Positions 1-6,953 are shown, counted from the stretch's first letter. The stretch is 7,263 bases of DNA from Hyphomicrobiales bacterium (GCA_023266695.1 JAHFPO010000121.1:1-7263); one strand, 5' to 3'. Notes: a model not told the origin generated them from the letters alone. Made by a program: numbers and translations.

Positions 1-1
1 G

Positions 2-718
2 GACGGCAAGGAAATCCTCAGTGGTCTCGATCTCACCGTGAAGGCGGGCGAGGTCCACGCCATCATGGGCCCCAACGGTTCGGGCAAATCGACGCTCTCC
101 TACGTGCTCGCCGGCAAGGACGACTACGAGGTCACCGAGGGGAGCGTCCTCTTCGAGGGCGAGGACCTGCTCGCGTTCGAACCCGACGAGCGCGCCGCTA
201 GGGGCGTCTTCCTCGCCTTCCAGTATCCGCTCGAAATTCCCGGTGTCGCCACCATGACGTTTCTGCGCACCGCGCTCAATGCGCTCCGCAAGCGCCGGGG
301 CGAGGAGGAGCTGTCGACGCCCGAGTTCCTGCGCCTGGTGCGCGAGAAGGCGAAAGACCTCGCTATCGACCAGGAAATTCTGAAGCGCGCGGTCAATGTC
401 GGATTCTCCGGCGGCGAGAAGAAGCGGAACGAGATTCTCCAGATGGCGTTGTTGCAGCCCAAGCTGTGCGTGCTCGACGAGACCGACTCCGGCCTCGACA
501 TCGACGCCTTGAAGATCGTGGCCGACGGCGTGAACAAGCTGCGCTCGAAGAAGCGCGCGATCGTGGTCATCACCCATTACCAGCGCCTCTTGAATCACAT
601 CGTCCCCGATGTCGTGCATGTGATGGCCAAGGGCAAAATCGCGCGCTCGGGCGGGCCCGAACTCGCCCACGAGCTGGAGGCGCGCGGCTATGCCGCCTAC
701 GAGGTGGACGCCGCGTAA
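2..718 (+). CDS. sufC: SufC, Fe-S cluster assembly ATPase (5' end cut off by the window edge)
   Basis: This is the ABC-type ATPase of the SUF complex. In the family it binds SufB and SufD in the cytosol and hydrolyses ATP to drive cluster assembly on the scaffold; it has no membrane domain. The frame is open from base 2, giving 238 residues in the window, and roughly a dozen N-terminal residues should be missing. A GTG at 38 lies inside the conserved N-terminal strand (residues DLTVKAGEVHA) and is not the start. Visible motifs, in window residues: Walker A GPNGSGKST at 23-31, Q-loop Gln74, signature SGGEKKR at 136-142, Walker B LCVLDE at 155-160, D-loop SGLD at 163-166 and H-loop His192. The segment DETDSGLDIDAL is characteristic of SufC and separates it from ordinary transporter ATPases. 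Its stop lies 10 bases before sufD. All catalytic residues in view are intact. Confidence 0.96.
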   Translation, partial: DGKEILSGLDLTVKAGEVHAIMGPNGSGKSTLSYVLAGKDDYEVTEGSVLFEGEDLLAFEPDERAARGVFLAFQYPLEIPGVATMTFLRTALNALRKRRGEEELSTPEFLRLVREKAKDLAIDQEILKRAVNVGFSGGEKKRNEILQMALLQPKLCVLDETDSGLDIDALKIVADGVNKLRSKKRAIVVITHYQRLLNHIVPDVVHVMAKGKIARSGGPELAHELEARGYAAYEVDAA

Positions 719-726
719 GGACGAGG
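717..726 (+). promoter_or_regulatory. Ribosome binding site that sets the sufD start
   Basis: The purine-rich stretch AAGGACGAGG overlaps the sufC stop codon and ends 2 bases before the ATG at 729; its AAGGA core is 7 bases from that ATG. This favours 729 over the in-frame ATG at 690, which lies inside sufC and would add 13 residues (PPTRWTPRKDEV after the Met) that do not look like a SufD N-terminus. Confidence 0.7.
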
Positions 727-728
727 TG

Positions 729-2066
729 ATGAACGTCGAGATCAAGCCGATCAAGACTCCCGCCGAACAGGCGCTCGCCGCGGCCTTCGAAGGCGCGAAA
801 AAGCGCCTGCCGGGCGGGCCGGCCGTCGCACGCCTGCGCGAGCAGGCGCTCGCCTCCTTCGTCGCGGGCGGGCTGCCGCACCGCCGGATCGAGGAATGGA
901 AATACACCGATCTCCGCGCGCTCATGCACGAGGCTGTCCCGCTCGCGGACCCGCCCGACCAGGCCGCGCTCGCGCGCGCCAAGAAGACCGATCCGCTTCC
1001 GGGCGTCACCACGCGCGCGATCACTCTTGTCAACGGCGCGTTCGCGGCCGAACTCTCCGATCTCGGTAAGATCGAAACCGGCCTCACCATCCTGCCCCTT
1101 GCCCGCGCCCTTGCCGAGGGCCACGAGCTTGCTTTGCGCATCGGTCGAATTCTCCCGCCGCAATATGACGCCCCCCACGCCCTCAATACCGCCTTCCTCA
1201 ACGACGGCATCGTAATCGGGCTTGCTGCGGGTGCGCGGCTCGCGCGCCCGATTCACGTCCGGCACCTCTTCACCGGCACGGCGCCCGCCGCCGTTTACGC
1301 GCGCACCCTCGTCGTCGTCGGCGCTGGCGCGATCGCCACCGTGATCGAGAGTTTCGAGGGGCCGCAAGGTATCGCCTATCAGGCGAACGCGGCGGCCGAG
1401 CTCTCGATCGGCGACAAGGCCTGGCTCGAATATGTGCGCGTCCAGGCCGAGGGCGATGTCGCGATCCATCTCGCGACCGTTCTCGCGGAGATCGGCGCCC
1501 GCGCGAAACTCCATACCTGCTCGCTCACCACCGGCGCCGCGGTCTCGCGCCAGTCGGTGTTCCTGCGCGCAGCGGGCGAGGGGAGCGAGACGCGGCTTTC
1601 CGGCGCCACGCTGTTGCGCCGGAAACAGCACGCCGACATTACGCTCTTCGTCGATCACATGACCCACGGCTGCACCAGCCGCGAAATCTTCAAGTCCGCC
1701 CTCGACGACGAGAGCCGCGGGGTGTTCCAGGGCAAGATCGTGGTGCGCCCGGGCGCCCAGAAGACCGATGCCAAGATGATGTCGGCGGCCCTCCTGCTTG
1801 GCGAGGCGGCGGAAGCCGACAACAAGCCCGAGCTCGAAATCTACGCCGACGACGTGGTGTGCGGCCACGGCGCCACCGCCGGTGCGCTCGACAAAAATCT
1901 TCTGTTCTATCTGCGTGCCCGCGGCATCCCGCGCAAGGAGGCGGAGGCGCTGCTCATACGCTCGTTCGTCGGCGAGGCGTTGGAGGCGGTTCCGCACGAA
2001 GCCTTGCGCGAGGCGCTGCTCGCGCGCGCCGCTGTCTGGCTCGCCGCGCGGGAGCAATCGCCATGA
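729..2066 (+). CDS. sufD: SufD, SUF complex subunit
   Basis: SufD is the SufB paralogue that forms the SufBC2D assembly complex in the cytosol and is needed for iron acquisition during cluster building. The protein is 445 residues, normal for the family. The N-terminal region carries the family motif EEWKYTDLR at 55-63. The middle (about 160-360) is the repetitive strand-rich beta-helix core. The C-terminal segment includes DVVCGHGATAGALD at 375-388, where His380 matches the conserved histidine of the SufD 'HGAT' motif, then LLFYLRARGIPRKEAEALLI at 391-410, the typical C-terminal helix pair that contacts SufC. The start at 729 is chosen because of the ribosome site just upstream. The stop overlaps the sufS start in ATGA, which suggests coupled translation. 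SufB is the main alternative, but SufB is longer and lacks this N-terminal motif. Confidence 0.95.
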   Translation: MNVEIKPIKTPAEQALAAAFEGAKKRLPGGPAVARLREQALASFVAGGLPHRRIEEWKYTDLRALMHEAVPLADPPDQAALARAKKTDPLPGVTTRAITLVNGAFAAELSDLGKIETGLTILPLARALAEGHELALRIGRILPPQYDAPHALNTAFLNDGIVIGLAAGARLARPIHVRHLFTGTAPAAVYARTLVVVGAGAIATVIESFEGPQGIAYQANAAAELSIGDKAWLEYVRVQAEGDVAIHLATVLAEIGARAKLHTCSLTTGAAVSRQSVFLRAAGEGSETRLSGATLLRRKQHADITLFVDHMTHGCTSREIFKSALDDESRGVFQGKIVVRPGAQKTDAKMMSAALLLGEAAEADNKPELEIYADDVVCGHGATAGALDKNLLFYLRARGIPRKEAEALLIRSFVGEALEAVPHEALREALLARAAVWLAAREQSP

Positions 2067-3316
2067 GCGAATGGACGCACCCGGCGGCGAGTAACGGCGC
2101 CTACGACGTCGCCCGCGTGCGCGCGGATTTTCCGATTCTCTCCCGTGAGATCTACGGCAAGCCGCTCGTCTATCTCGACAACGCCGCCTCGGCGCAGAAG
2201 CCGCGCGCGGTGCTCGACCGCATGCGCGAGGCCTACGAGAAGGAATATGCCAACGTCCACCGCGGCCTGCATTTCCTCGCCAATGCCGCGACCGAAGCCT
2301 ATGAAGGCGCGCGCGAGACCGTGCGCGCGTTTCTCAACGCCGGCTCCTCGGCCGAGATCATCTTCACCCGCAACGCCACCGAGGCGATCAATCTCGTCGC
2401 CTATAGTTTCGGTCTCGCTCATATCAAGGAGGGCGACGAGATCGTTCTTTCGATCCTGGAGCACCATTCCAACATCGTGCCCTGGCACTTCCTGCGCGAG
2501 CGCAAGGGTGCGGTGCTGAAATGGGCGCCGGTCGACGACGACGGCAATTTCCTGCTCGACGAGTTCGAGAAGCTGATCACGCCGCGCACCAAGATGATCG
2601 CTGTCACCCATATGTCGAACGCGCTCGGCACCATCGTGCCGGTCAAGGAGGTGGTGAAGATCGCGCACGCCCACAAGATTCCGGTGCTCCTCGACGGCAG
2701 CCAGGCGGCGGTCCATCTCGCCGTCGATGTGCAGGATATCGGCTGCGATTTCTATGTCTTCTCCGGCCACAAGCTCTATGGGCCCACCGGCATCGGCGCG
2801 CTCTATGCGAGGAAGCAATGGCTCGACGAATTGCCGCCCTTCAATGGCGGCGGCGAGATGATCCGGGAAGTGACGCAGGATCAAGTGACCTATGGCGAGC
2901 CGCCGCACAAGTTCGAGGCCGGCACGCCCGCGATCGTGCCAGCGATCGGGCTAGCCGCCGCCATCGACTATGTACGCTCGCTCGGCAAGGCTCGCATCCG
3001 CGCCCACGAGGACGAACTCTTGAAGCTCGCGACCGAACGGCTGTCGCGCATCAACAGCTTGCGCATCTTCGGCCGGCCGCGCGAAAAGGGCGCCATCATC
3101 TCCTTCGAGATGAAAGGCGCCCATCCGCACGACGTCGCCACCGTGATCGACCGCTCCGGTGTGGCGGTGCGCGCCGGCACGCACTGCGCGCTGCCGTTGC
3201 TCAACCGTTTCGGAACCACCGCCACCTGCCGCGCTTCGTTCGCGCTCTATAATACGGCCGAGGAAATCGACGTGCTTGCCGAGGCTTTGTTGAAGGCGCA
3301 GGATATGTTCGCATGA
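2063..3316 (+). CDS. sufS: SufS, group II cysteine desulfurase
   Basis: This PLP enzyme converts L-cysteine to L-alanine and holds the sulfur as a persulfide for cluster assembly. In many bacteria it works with SufE or SufU, and neither is in the window. The protein has 417 residues, close to the usual 405-420. The PLP lysine is Lys237 in FSGHKLYG; the catalytic cysteine is Cys375 in RAGTHCALPLL; His134 in EHHSN and Arg390 in ATCRAS complete the active site. All four are offset by 11 from E. coli SufS numbering (Lys226, Cys364, His123, Arg379), so there are no insertions between them. The RxGxHC context and the short active-site loop mark group II (SufS/CsdA) rather than IscS/NifS. The ATG at 2063 overlaps the sufD stop, with GGGAG 8 bases upstream. 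An in-frame upstream extension to 1859 only reads sufD sequence out of frame and is rejected. Confidence 0.96.
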   Translation: MSEWTHPAASNGAYDVARVRADFPILSREIYGKPLVYLDNAASAQKPRAVLDRMREAYEKEYANVHRGLHFLANAATEAYEGARETVRAFLNAGSSAEIIFTRNATEAINLVAYSFGLAHIKEGDEIVLSILEHHSNIVPWHFLRERKGAVLKWAPVDDDGNFLLDEFEKLITPRTKMIAVTHMSNALGTIVPVKEVVKIAHAHKIPVLLDGSQAAVHLAVDVQDIGCDFYVFSGHKLYGPTGIGALYARKQWLDELPPFNGGGEMIREVTQDQVTYGEPPHKFEAGTPAIVPAIGLAAAIDYVRSLGKARIRAHEDELLKLATERLSRINSLRIFGRPREKGAIISFEMKGAHPHDVATVIDRSGVAVRAGTHCALPLLNRFGTTATCRASFALYNTAEEIDVLAEALLKAQDMFA

Positions 3317-3711
3317 GCAACCGTATGACTAGCAAGCCGGATTTGCCGCCGGCGCCCGCGGCGCCGCACGAGCCCACGTTCAAGTCGGAGATTCCGGAGG
3401 CGGAACTCGCGCGCCTCACCGACGACATCGTCGCCGCGCTCAAATCCGTCTACGATCCGGAAATCCCCGCCGACATCTACGCGCTCGGGCTGATCTACAA
3501 GGTCGACATCGCCGACGACCACTCCGTCACCGTCGACATGACCTTGACCTCGCCCAATTGTCCGGCGGCGGTCGAACTGCCGGGCCAGGTCGAGAACGCG
3601 GTCGCCGCCGTGCAAGGGATCGGGCCGGTCAAGGTCAATGTGGTGTTCGAGCCGCCCTGGGACCAGAGCCGCATGTCGGAGGAAGCGCGCCTTGCGCTCA
3701 ATCTGTGGTGA
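3313..3711 (+). CDS. sufT: SufT, DUF59/MIP18-family Fe-S maturation protein
   Basis: A 132-residue protein with one DUF59 domain (about 33-115). Visible family motifs are YDPEIPADIYALGLIY at 47-62, MTLTSPNCPAA at 76-86 with the conserved Cys83, and a C-terminal VFEPPWDQSRMSEEARLALN, which is typical of the SUF-operon branch (also named YitW-like or SUF system assembly protein). Relatives such as PaaD and eukaryotic MIP18 help mature or deliver Fe-S clusters; for SufT a role in Fe-S protein maturation is known, but the exact chemistry is not settled. Residues 8-30 are a proline- and acid-rich leader without a recognisable fold. The start at 3313 overlaps the sufS stop in ATGA, with AGGA 9 bases upstream; a second ATG at 3325 would remove only four residues and cannot be excluded. 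Confidence 0.9.
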   Translation: MSNRMTSKPDLPPAPAAPHEPTFKSEIPEAELARLTDDIVAALKSVYDPEIPADIYALGLIYKVDIADDHSVTVDMTLTSPNCPAAVELPGQVENAVAAVQGIGPVKVNVVFEPPWDQSRMSEEARLALNLW

Positions 3712-3741
3712 CCTTAACTGTTATCCGCTATAGGTAATGCC

Positions 3742-4128
3742 ATGAGCGAAGTTCGTCCCAAGCCCGCCATTCTGAGCGTCAGCGACGCCGCCGCCGCGCG
3801 CATCCGCGAGATCATCGCGCACGCCGACAAGCCCGTCGCCGGCGTCCGCCTCGGCCTCAAGAAGGGCGGCTGCGCGGGCATGACCTACACCATGGACATC
3901 GCCGAAAAGGCCGCTTCCGGCGACGAAGTGGTCGAGATGAAGGGCGTGCGCGTGCTGATCGATCCCACCGCGGTGCTCTTTCTGTTCGGCACCGAGATGG
4001 ATTACAAGGTCGACAAGCTCTCGGCCCAGTTCGTGTTCCGCAATCCGAACGAGACTTCCGCCTGCGGCTGCGGCGAATCGGTCGCGCTCACTCCGGCCAA
4101 GGCCGACCTCGTCGCGGGCCGCGCCTGA
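3742..4128 (+). CDS. sufA: SufA, A-type Fe-S cluster carrier
   Basis: A 128-residue A-type carrier of the HesB/IscA family, which receives a cluster from the SUF scaffold and passes it to target proteins. The three cluster-binding cysteines are present: Cys44 in KKGGCAGMTYT, and Cys108 and Cys110 in TSACGCGES. The domain spans about 9-114, and residues 72-101 (from LIDPTAVLF to FVFR) match the core strands and loop of the family. Its position at the end of the suf genes supports SufA over IscA or ErpA. It begins 30 bases after sufT, unlike the overlapping genes before it; the site upstream of the ATG is weak (TAGG at 3731-3734). I saw no convincing promoter in that gap, so read-through from sufT is the simplest view. 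The gene is convergent with the GGDEF gene downstream. Confidence 0.94.
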   Translation: MSEVRPKPAILSVSDAAAARIREIIAHADKPVAGVRLGLKKGGCAGMTYTMDIAEKAASGDEVVEMKGVRVLIDPTAVLFLFGTEMDYKVDKLSAQFVFRNPNETSACGCGESVALTPAKADLVAGRA

Positions 4129-4139
4129 GGCCCGCGGCG
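4110..4139 (+). terminator. GC-rich hairpin on the sufA stop codon (possible operon end)
   Basis: CGCGGGCC at 4113-4120 pairs perfectly with GGCCCGCG at 4129-4136 around an 8-base loop that ends with the TGA stop of sufA. A G-U pair and two more Watson-Crick pairs extend the stem to about 11 bp (4110-4120 with 4129-4139). There is no T-run directly after it; the nearest is a four-T run at 4160-4163, about 20 bases on. It is therefore not a textbook intrinsic terminator. It could protect the mRNA 3' end or help termination between the convergent genes. Confidence 0.35.
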
Positions 4140-4181
4140 CTCGATCCGATCCAATCGAATTTTCGAACAAGCCGTTGAAGA

Positions 4182-5249
4182 TCAGGCGACCTGCGCCTCG
4201 GTCTCGGCATCGAGCGCGGTCTCGGCGACCACGCAATTCCTGCCGCCGCGCTTGGCGGCATAGAGGCAGGCGTCGGCGCGCTCCAGGAGCGAGGCGATCG
4301 TGTCGCCCTTGCGCCAGCTCGCGACCCCGAGCGAGATCGTGACCCGGCCGAGCGTCTCGCCGGTCGAGCGGCGCATCAATTCCTTGCCCATGACGGCGCG
4401 GCGGATGTGGTCGGCGACGGTGACGGCCGCCATCAGCGCGGTCTTCGGCAACAGCACCACGAACTCCTCGCCGCCGTAACGGGCGGCGACGTCCTGGCCC
4501 TTGACGTTCTGCTTCAAGGCGATGGCGACCAGCCGCAGCACCTGGTCGCCGGTCAAGTGGCCGTAGGTGTCGTTGAACTTCTTGAAATGATCGATGTCGG
4601 TGAGGACGACCGAGAGCGGGGTGCCCTTGGTCTCGGCTTCCCCGATCAGGCGCACGATCGAGTCCTCGAAGAATTTGCGGTTGGCGAGCGTGGTGAGCGG
4701 ATCGGTGAGGGACTCGGTGCGCACCACCTCGAGATTATCCTGGAGCACGTTGATCTCCTGGCGGGAGTCGACCAGGCGCTTCTGCAGCGTCTGGTTCGCC
4801 TCCTCCACTTCTTTGGTCGCGCGCACCAGCGTCTCGATGATGAAGCGCAATTGCTCGCGGTCGCTGGCGGTGACCATCTCCTTGTGCGCGCCGGCGAGTG
4901 AATCGTTATAGTCGTGGGCGGTGCCGATGGCGGCGTCGATCATCGACATCACCTGCTCGATCTCGTCGACGATCTTGGCGCCGACCTCGTCGATGCGGTC
5001 GCTGAACCGGATCGGCGACAGGTGCTGGCCGAAGATGCGGCCGAGATCCTGTTCGGTCAGCCGGCCTTCGCGAACGAGCGTCTCGTTGATGGTCTGGTTG
5101 AGCGCCTGGTTATGGCCGGTCGCATAGGTGTACCAAATCTCGAAATTGCGCGGCGTGGCCGCCTGACCGAGCGCCTTGATCTGGCCGAGCGCGGTTTCGG
5201 CAAGGGCGAGCGTGCGCGTGTGCTCGTCGTGCTCGTTGTGTTCGTTCAT
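4182..5249 (-). CDS. Diguanylate cyclase (GGDEF domain) with a conserved-looking N-terminal region
   Basis: It probably makes cyclic di-GMP from two GTP. I chose the ATG at 5249, giving 355 residues, because the 39-residue extension to the ATG at 5366 is low-complexity and reads like non-coding DNA; a GAGGGA lies just upstream of the chosen ATG, though unusually close. No signal peptide or membrane segment is visible, so it should be cytosolic. Residues 15-125 form a helical N-terminal region (around ATPRNFEIWYTYATGHN) that I cannot assign to a named sensor domain. Residues about 130-180 are heptad-like and probably a coiled-coil dimer linker. The GGDEF domain begins at LTDPLTTLANR (181-191). 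Metal ligands Asp218/Asp220 lie in TDIDHFKKFND, and the active site is GGEEF at 259-263. The inhibitory site five residues upstream reads KGQD (250-253) rather than RxxD. No EAL domain is present. Confidence 0.92.
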   Translation of the reverse strand: MNEHNEHDEHTRTLALAETALGQIKALGQAATPRNFEIWYTYATGHNQALNQTINETLVREGRLTEQDLGRIFGQHLSPIRFSDRIDEVGAKIVDEIEQVMSMIDAAIGTAHDYNDSLAGAHKEMVTASDREQLRFIIETLVRATKEVEEANQTLQKRLVDSRQEINVLQDNLEVVRTESLTDPLTTLANRKFFEDSIVRLIGEAETKGTPLSVVLTDIDHFKKFNDTYGHLTGDQVLRLVAIALKQNVKGQDVAARYGGEEFVVLLPKTALMAAVTVADHIRRAVMGKELMRRSTGETLGRVTISLGVASWRKGDTIASLLERADACLYAAKRGGRNCVVAETALDAETEAQVA

Positions 5250-5279
5250 TCCCTCATGAGCGCCGCTACTGCGGCCGCT

Positions 5280-5309
5280 CCCCCTCCTGGGGTCGGGTCC
5301 CACCCACCC
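5280..5309 (-). other. G-rich tract upstream of the diguanylate cyclase gene
   Basis: Read on the minus strand, three GGG runs separated by single T bases (complement of 5299-5309) are followed about 14 bases later by GGGGG (complement of 5280-5284). This could fold as a G-quadruplex with one long loop. It could equally fold as a simple hairpin, because CCC runs at complement 5290-5297 can pair with the GGG runs. It ends about 30 bases before the ATG, so it probably lies in the mRNA leader. Function is not shown. Confidence 0.25.
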
Positions 5310-5348
5310 TTGGTCGTCAGGCAATCTACGGAGAGGGTGGTGAAGGAG

Positions 5349-5372
5349 GGGTAAATCCCCGCTCATTTACCC
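5349..5372. repeat. Perfect 8-bp inverted repeat GGGTAAAT / ATTTACCC
   Basis: GGGTAAAT at 5349-5356 and ATTTACCC at 5365-5372 are exact reverse complements around an 8-base spacer (CCCCGCTC). It lies in the 150-base gap between the helicase stop (5400) and the diguanylate cyclase start (5249). Neither strand shows a T-run after the stem, so it is not a standard intrinsic terminator. The spacing of the half-sites (centre to centre 16 bases, about 1.5 helical turns) would also allow binding by a dimeric regulator. The rest of 5250-5399 holds no gene and no convincing promoter that I can see. Confidence 0.5.
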
Positions 5373-5399
5373 GTGCGCAATGCCCAAATCACCGGCCGG

Positions 5400-6821
5400 T
5401 CAGTCGGCCTTGAGCGGCACCGGGCGCAACAGGAAGGCGGGAAGGTGGGCGGGCGAGGTATCGCCGGGGGGAGCCGGCTGAGACCTTTTGCCGCCTTGGC
5501 TGCGCGCAGGGTCTTGGCTGCGCGCAGTGTCCTGGCCGTGTGGGAGGTCCTGGCTGCGCGGGCGCTCTTGACTGCGCGGGCGCTCTTGGCGCCGGCTCGC
5601 GGGCTCGCGGCGGCCGGACGGCGGTTTGTTGCCGGCATCGACGGTTTGCACGCTCCGGTTGTGGGAGCGATTGCGGCCGCCGCTCTCGCCCGCGCCGGCT
5701 TCTCCGTTCGCCCACGGAATCTTCTGGCCGATCAGTTTCTCGATCGCGGCGAGTGATTTGGAATCCGCCGGCGACACCAGCATGATGGCGGTGCCGGTGC
5801 GCCCGGCGCGCCCGGTGCGGCCGATGCGGTGCACATAGTCCTCGGCGTGGTGCGGCACGTCGAAATTGAAGATGTGGCTCACTTCCGGAATATCGAGTCC
5901 GCGCGCGGCGACGTCGCTCGCCACCAGGAGCGTGATCTCGCCGTTGCGGAAGGCCTCGAGCGCGTTGGTGCGCGAGCGCTGGTCCATGTCGCCGTGCAGC
6001 GCGATCGCGGAAAAACCGTCGCGCACCAGCGCGCGGTGGAGTTTCGCCACCTCGGTCTTGCGGTTGCAGAAGATGATGCCGTTCTTCAGGTCCTCGGCCG
6101 CGCGGATGAGACGGCGCAGCACCTCGCGCTTCTTTTCCGGATCGGCGGCGGAGGCGACCAGCGTCTGGGTGGTGGCGGCGACGGTGGTGGCGGGGCGGGA
6201 GACCTCGACGCGCACCGGACTGGAGAGAAAGCTGCCGACCAGGCGCTGGATTTCCGGCGGCATGGTGGCCGAGAAGAACAGGGTCTGGCGGGTGAACGGC
6301 ACCATTTTGCAGATCTTCTCGATGTCGGGGATGAAACCCATATCCAACATACGATCGGCTTCGTCGATCACCAGGATCTCGATGCCCGAAAGCAGCAGCC
6401 GCCCGCGCCCGTGATGATCGAGGAGGCGGCCCGGCGTCGCGATCAGCACGTCGACGCCGCGGGTGAGCTTCATGTCCTGGTCGTCGTAGGAGACGCCGCC
6501 GATCAGGAGCGCCAGATTGAGCTTGTGATTGACGCCGTATCTGGCGAAGTGATCCTCGACTTGCGCCGCGAGCTCGCGCGTGGGCTCCAGGATGAGCGTG
6601 CGCGGCATGCGCGCCCGCGCCCGGCCTTTTTCCAAGAGCGTGAGCATGGGCAGCACGAAAGCGGCGGTCTTGCCGGTGCCGGTCTGGGCGATGCCCAAGA
6701 CGTCGCGGCGCGCGAGCACGTGCGGGATCGCCTGTTCCTGGATCGGAGTGGGAGTGGTGTAACCGCTGGCGGCGACGGCGGCGAGCACCTTGTTGCTCAA
6801 GCCTAATTGGGTAAATGGCAT
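5400..6821 (-). CDS. DEAD-box ATP-dependent RNA helicase, RhlE-like
   Basis: This is a 473-residue RNA helicase that unwinds or remodels RNA with ATP; bacterial relatives act in ribosome assembly, mRNA decay and cold adaptation. Core motifs in order: Q motif with FTQLGLS (3-9) and PTPIQ (24-28), motif I AQTGTGKT (45-52), Ia PTRELA (80-85), GG (108-109), Ib TPGR (129-132), II DEAD (153-156), III SAT (185-187), IV IIFCN (249-253), V ASDVAARGLD (301-310), VI HRIGRTGR (331-338). All are intact. After about residue 370 the protein becomes a basic, Arg/Ser/Gln/Pro-rich disordered tail with 6-residue repeats, likely for RNA binding. The core most resembles the RhlE group; the specific role is inferred. 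The ATG at 6821 begins directly at the Q-motif region, with GGAA nearby as a modest ribosome site. The start of the tail differs most between relatives, so length comparison there is uninformative. Confidence 0.94.
   Translation of the reverse strand: MPFTQLGLSNKVLAAVAASGYTTPTPIQEQAIPHVLARRDVLGIAQTGTGKTAAFVLPMLTLLEKGRARARMPRTLILEPTRELAAQVEDHFARYGVNHKLNLALLIGGVSYDDQDMKLTRGVDVLIATPGRLLDHHGRGRLLLSGIEILVIDEADRMLDMGFIPDIEKICKMVPFTRQTLFFSATMPPEIQRLVGSFLSSPVRVEVSRPATTVAATTQTLVASAADPEKKREVLRRLIRAAEDLKNGIIFCNRKTEVAKLHRALVRDGFSAIALHGDMDQRSRTNALEAFRNGEITLLVASDVAARGLDIPEVSHIFNFDVPHHAEDYVHRIGRTGRAGRTGTAIMLVSPADSKSLAAIEKLIGQKIPWANGEAGAGESGGRNRSHNRSVQTVDAGNKPPSGRREPASRRQERPRSQERPRSQDLPHGQDTARSQDPARSQGGKRSQPAPPGDTSPAHLPAFLLRPVPLKAD
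5497..5586 (-). repeat. Five 18-bp tandem repeats inside the helicase tail
   Basis: On the plus strand the units begin at 5497, 5515, 5533, 5551 and 5569, each with the form TGGCTGCGCGxxxxxTCT and small changes; the middle unit is the most diverged. The unit is a multiple of three, so copy changes keep the frame. The encoded peptide is a 6-residue repeat such as RSQERP, RSQDLP, HGQDTA, RSQDPA, with degenerate copies on both sides (RRQERP and RSQGGK). The array is therefore an in-frame minisatellite that builds the basic tail. Confidence 0.85.
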
Positions 6822-6906
6822 GAAGTTCCGTGTTCTCTCGCGCTCTCGCGCTCATCTTGGCGCTCTGGAAAAACCGGGCCTTCGCGGATCGAGGGCGGGC
6901 GGGAAT

Positions 6907-6947
6907 CGTCGACGGGGAGCGCGATTCATCGATTGCTGCGGTCGACG
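6907..6947 (-). other. Inverted repeat at the predicted 5' end of the helicase leader
   Basis: CGTCGAC at 6907-6913 and GTCGACG at 6941-6947 are reverse complements, so the start of the predicted transcript could close a 7-bp stem around a 27-base loop. Each arm also contains the self-complementary GTCGAC, which weakens the case for specific folding. Confidence 0.3.
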
Positions 6948-6953
6948 CGTTGC

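Noticed and set aside
570..2057. 495-codon open frame on the minus strand across sufD
   Set aside because: It lies opposite a clearly real sufD, has Arg/Gly/Ala-rich low-complexity sequence and no family motif. Long antisense frames are expected in this codon usage.
1907..2908. 333-codon open frame on the minus strand across sufS
   Set aside because: Antisense shadow of sufS with no recognisable domain and no separate ribosome site.
3692..3720. Possible promoter before sufA (TTGCGC, 17 bases, TAACTG)
   Set aside because: The -10 match is poor and the start would leave almost no leader; operon read-through explains sufA better.
5250..5366. N-terminal extension of the diguanylate cyclase to the ATG at 5366
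   Set aside because: The added 39 residues are low-complexity, the ATG sits inside the inverted repeat, and the conserved-looking protein begins near 5249.
5389..5409. Palindrome ACCGGCCGGT and a 5-bp stem around the helicase stop codon as a terminator
   Set aside because: Short stems with no T-run after them on the minus strand; GC-rich palindromes of this size are common here.
5829..6806. 325-codon plus-strand frame opposite the helicase
   Set aside because: Antisense shadow of conserved helicase motifs, with no start signal and no family resemblance.
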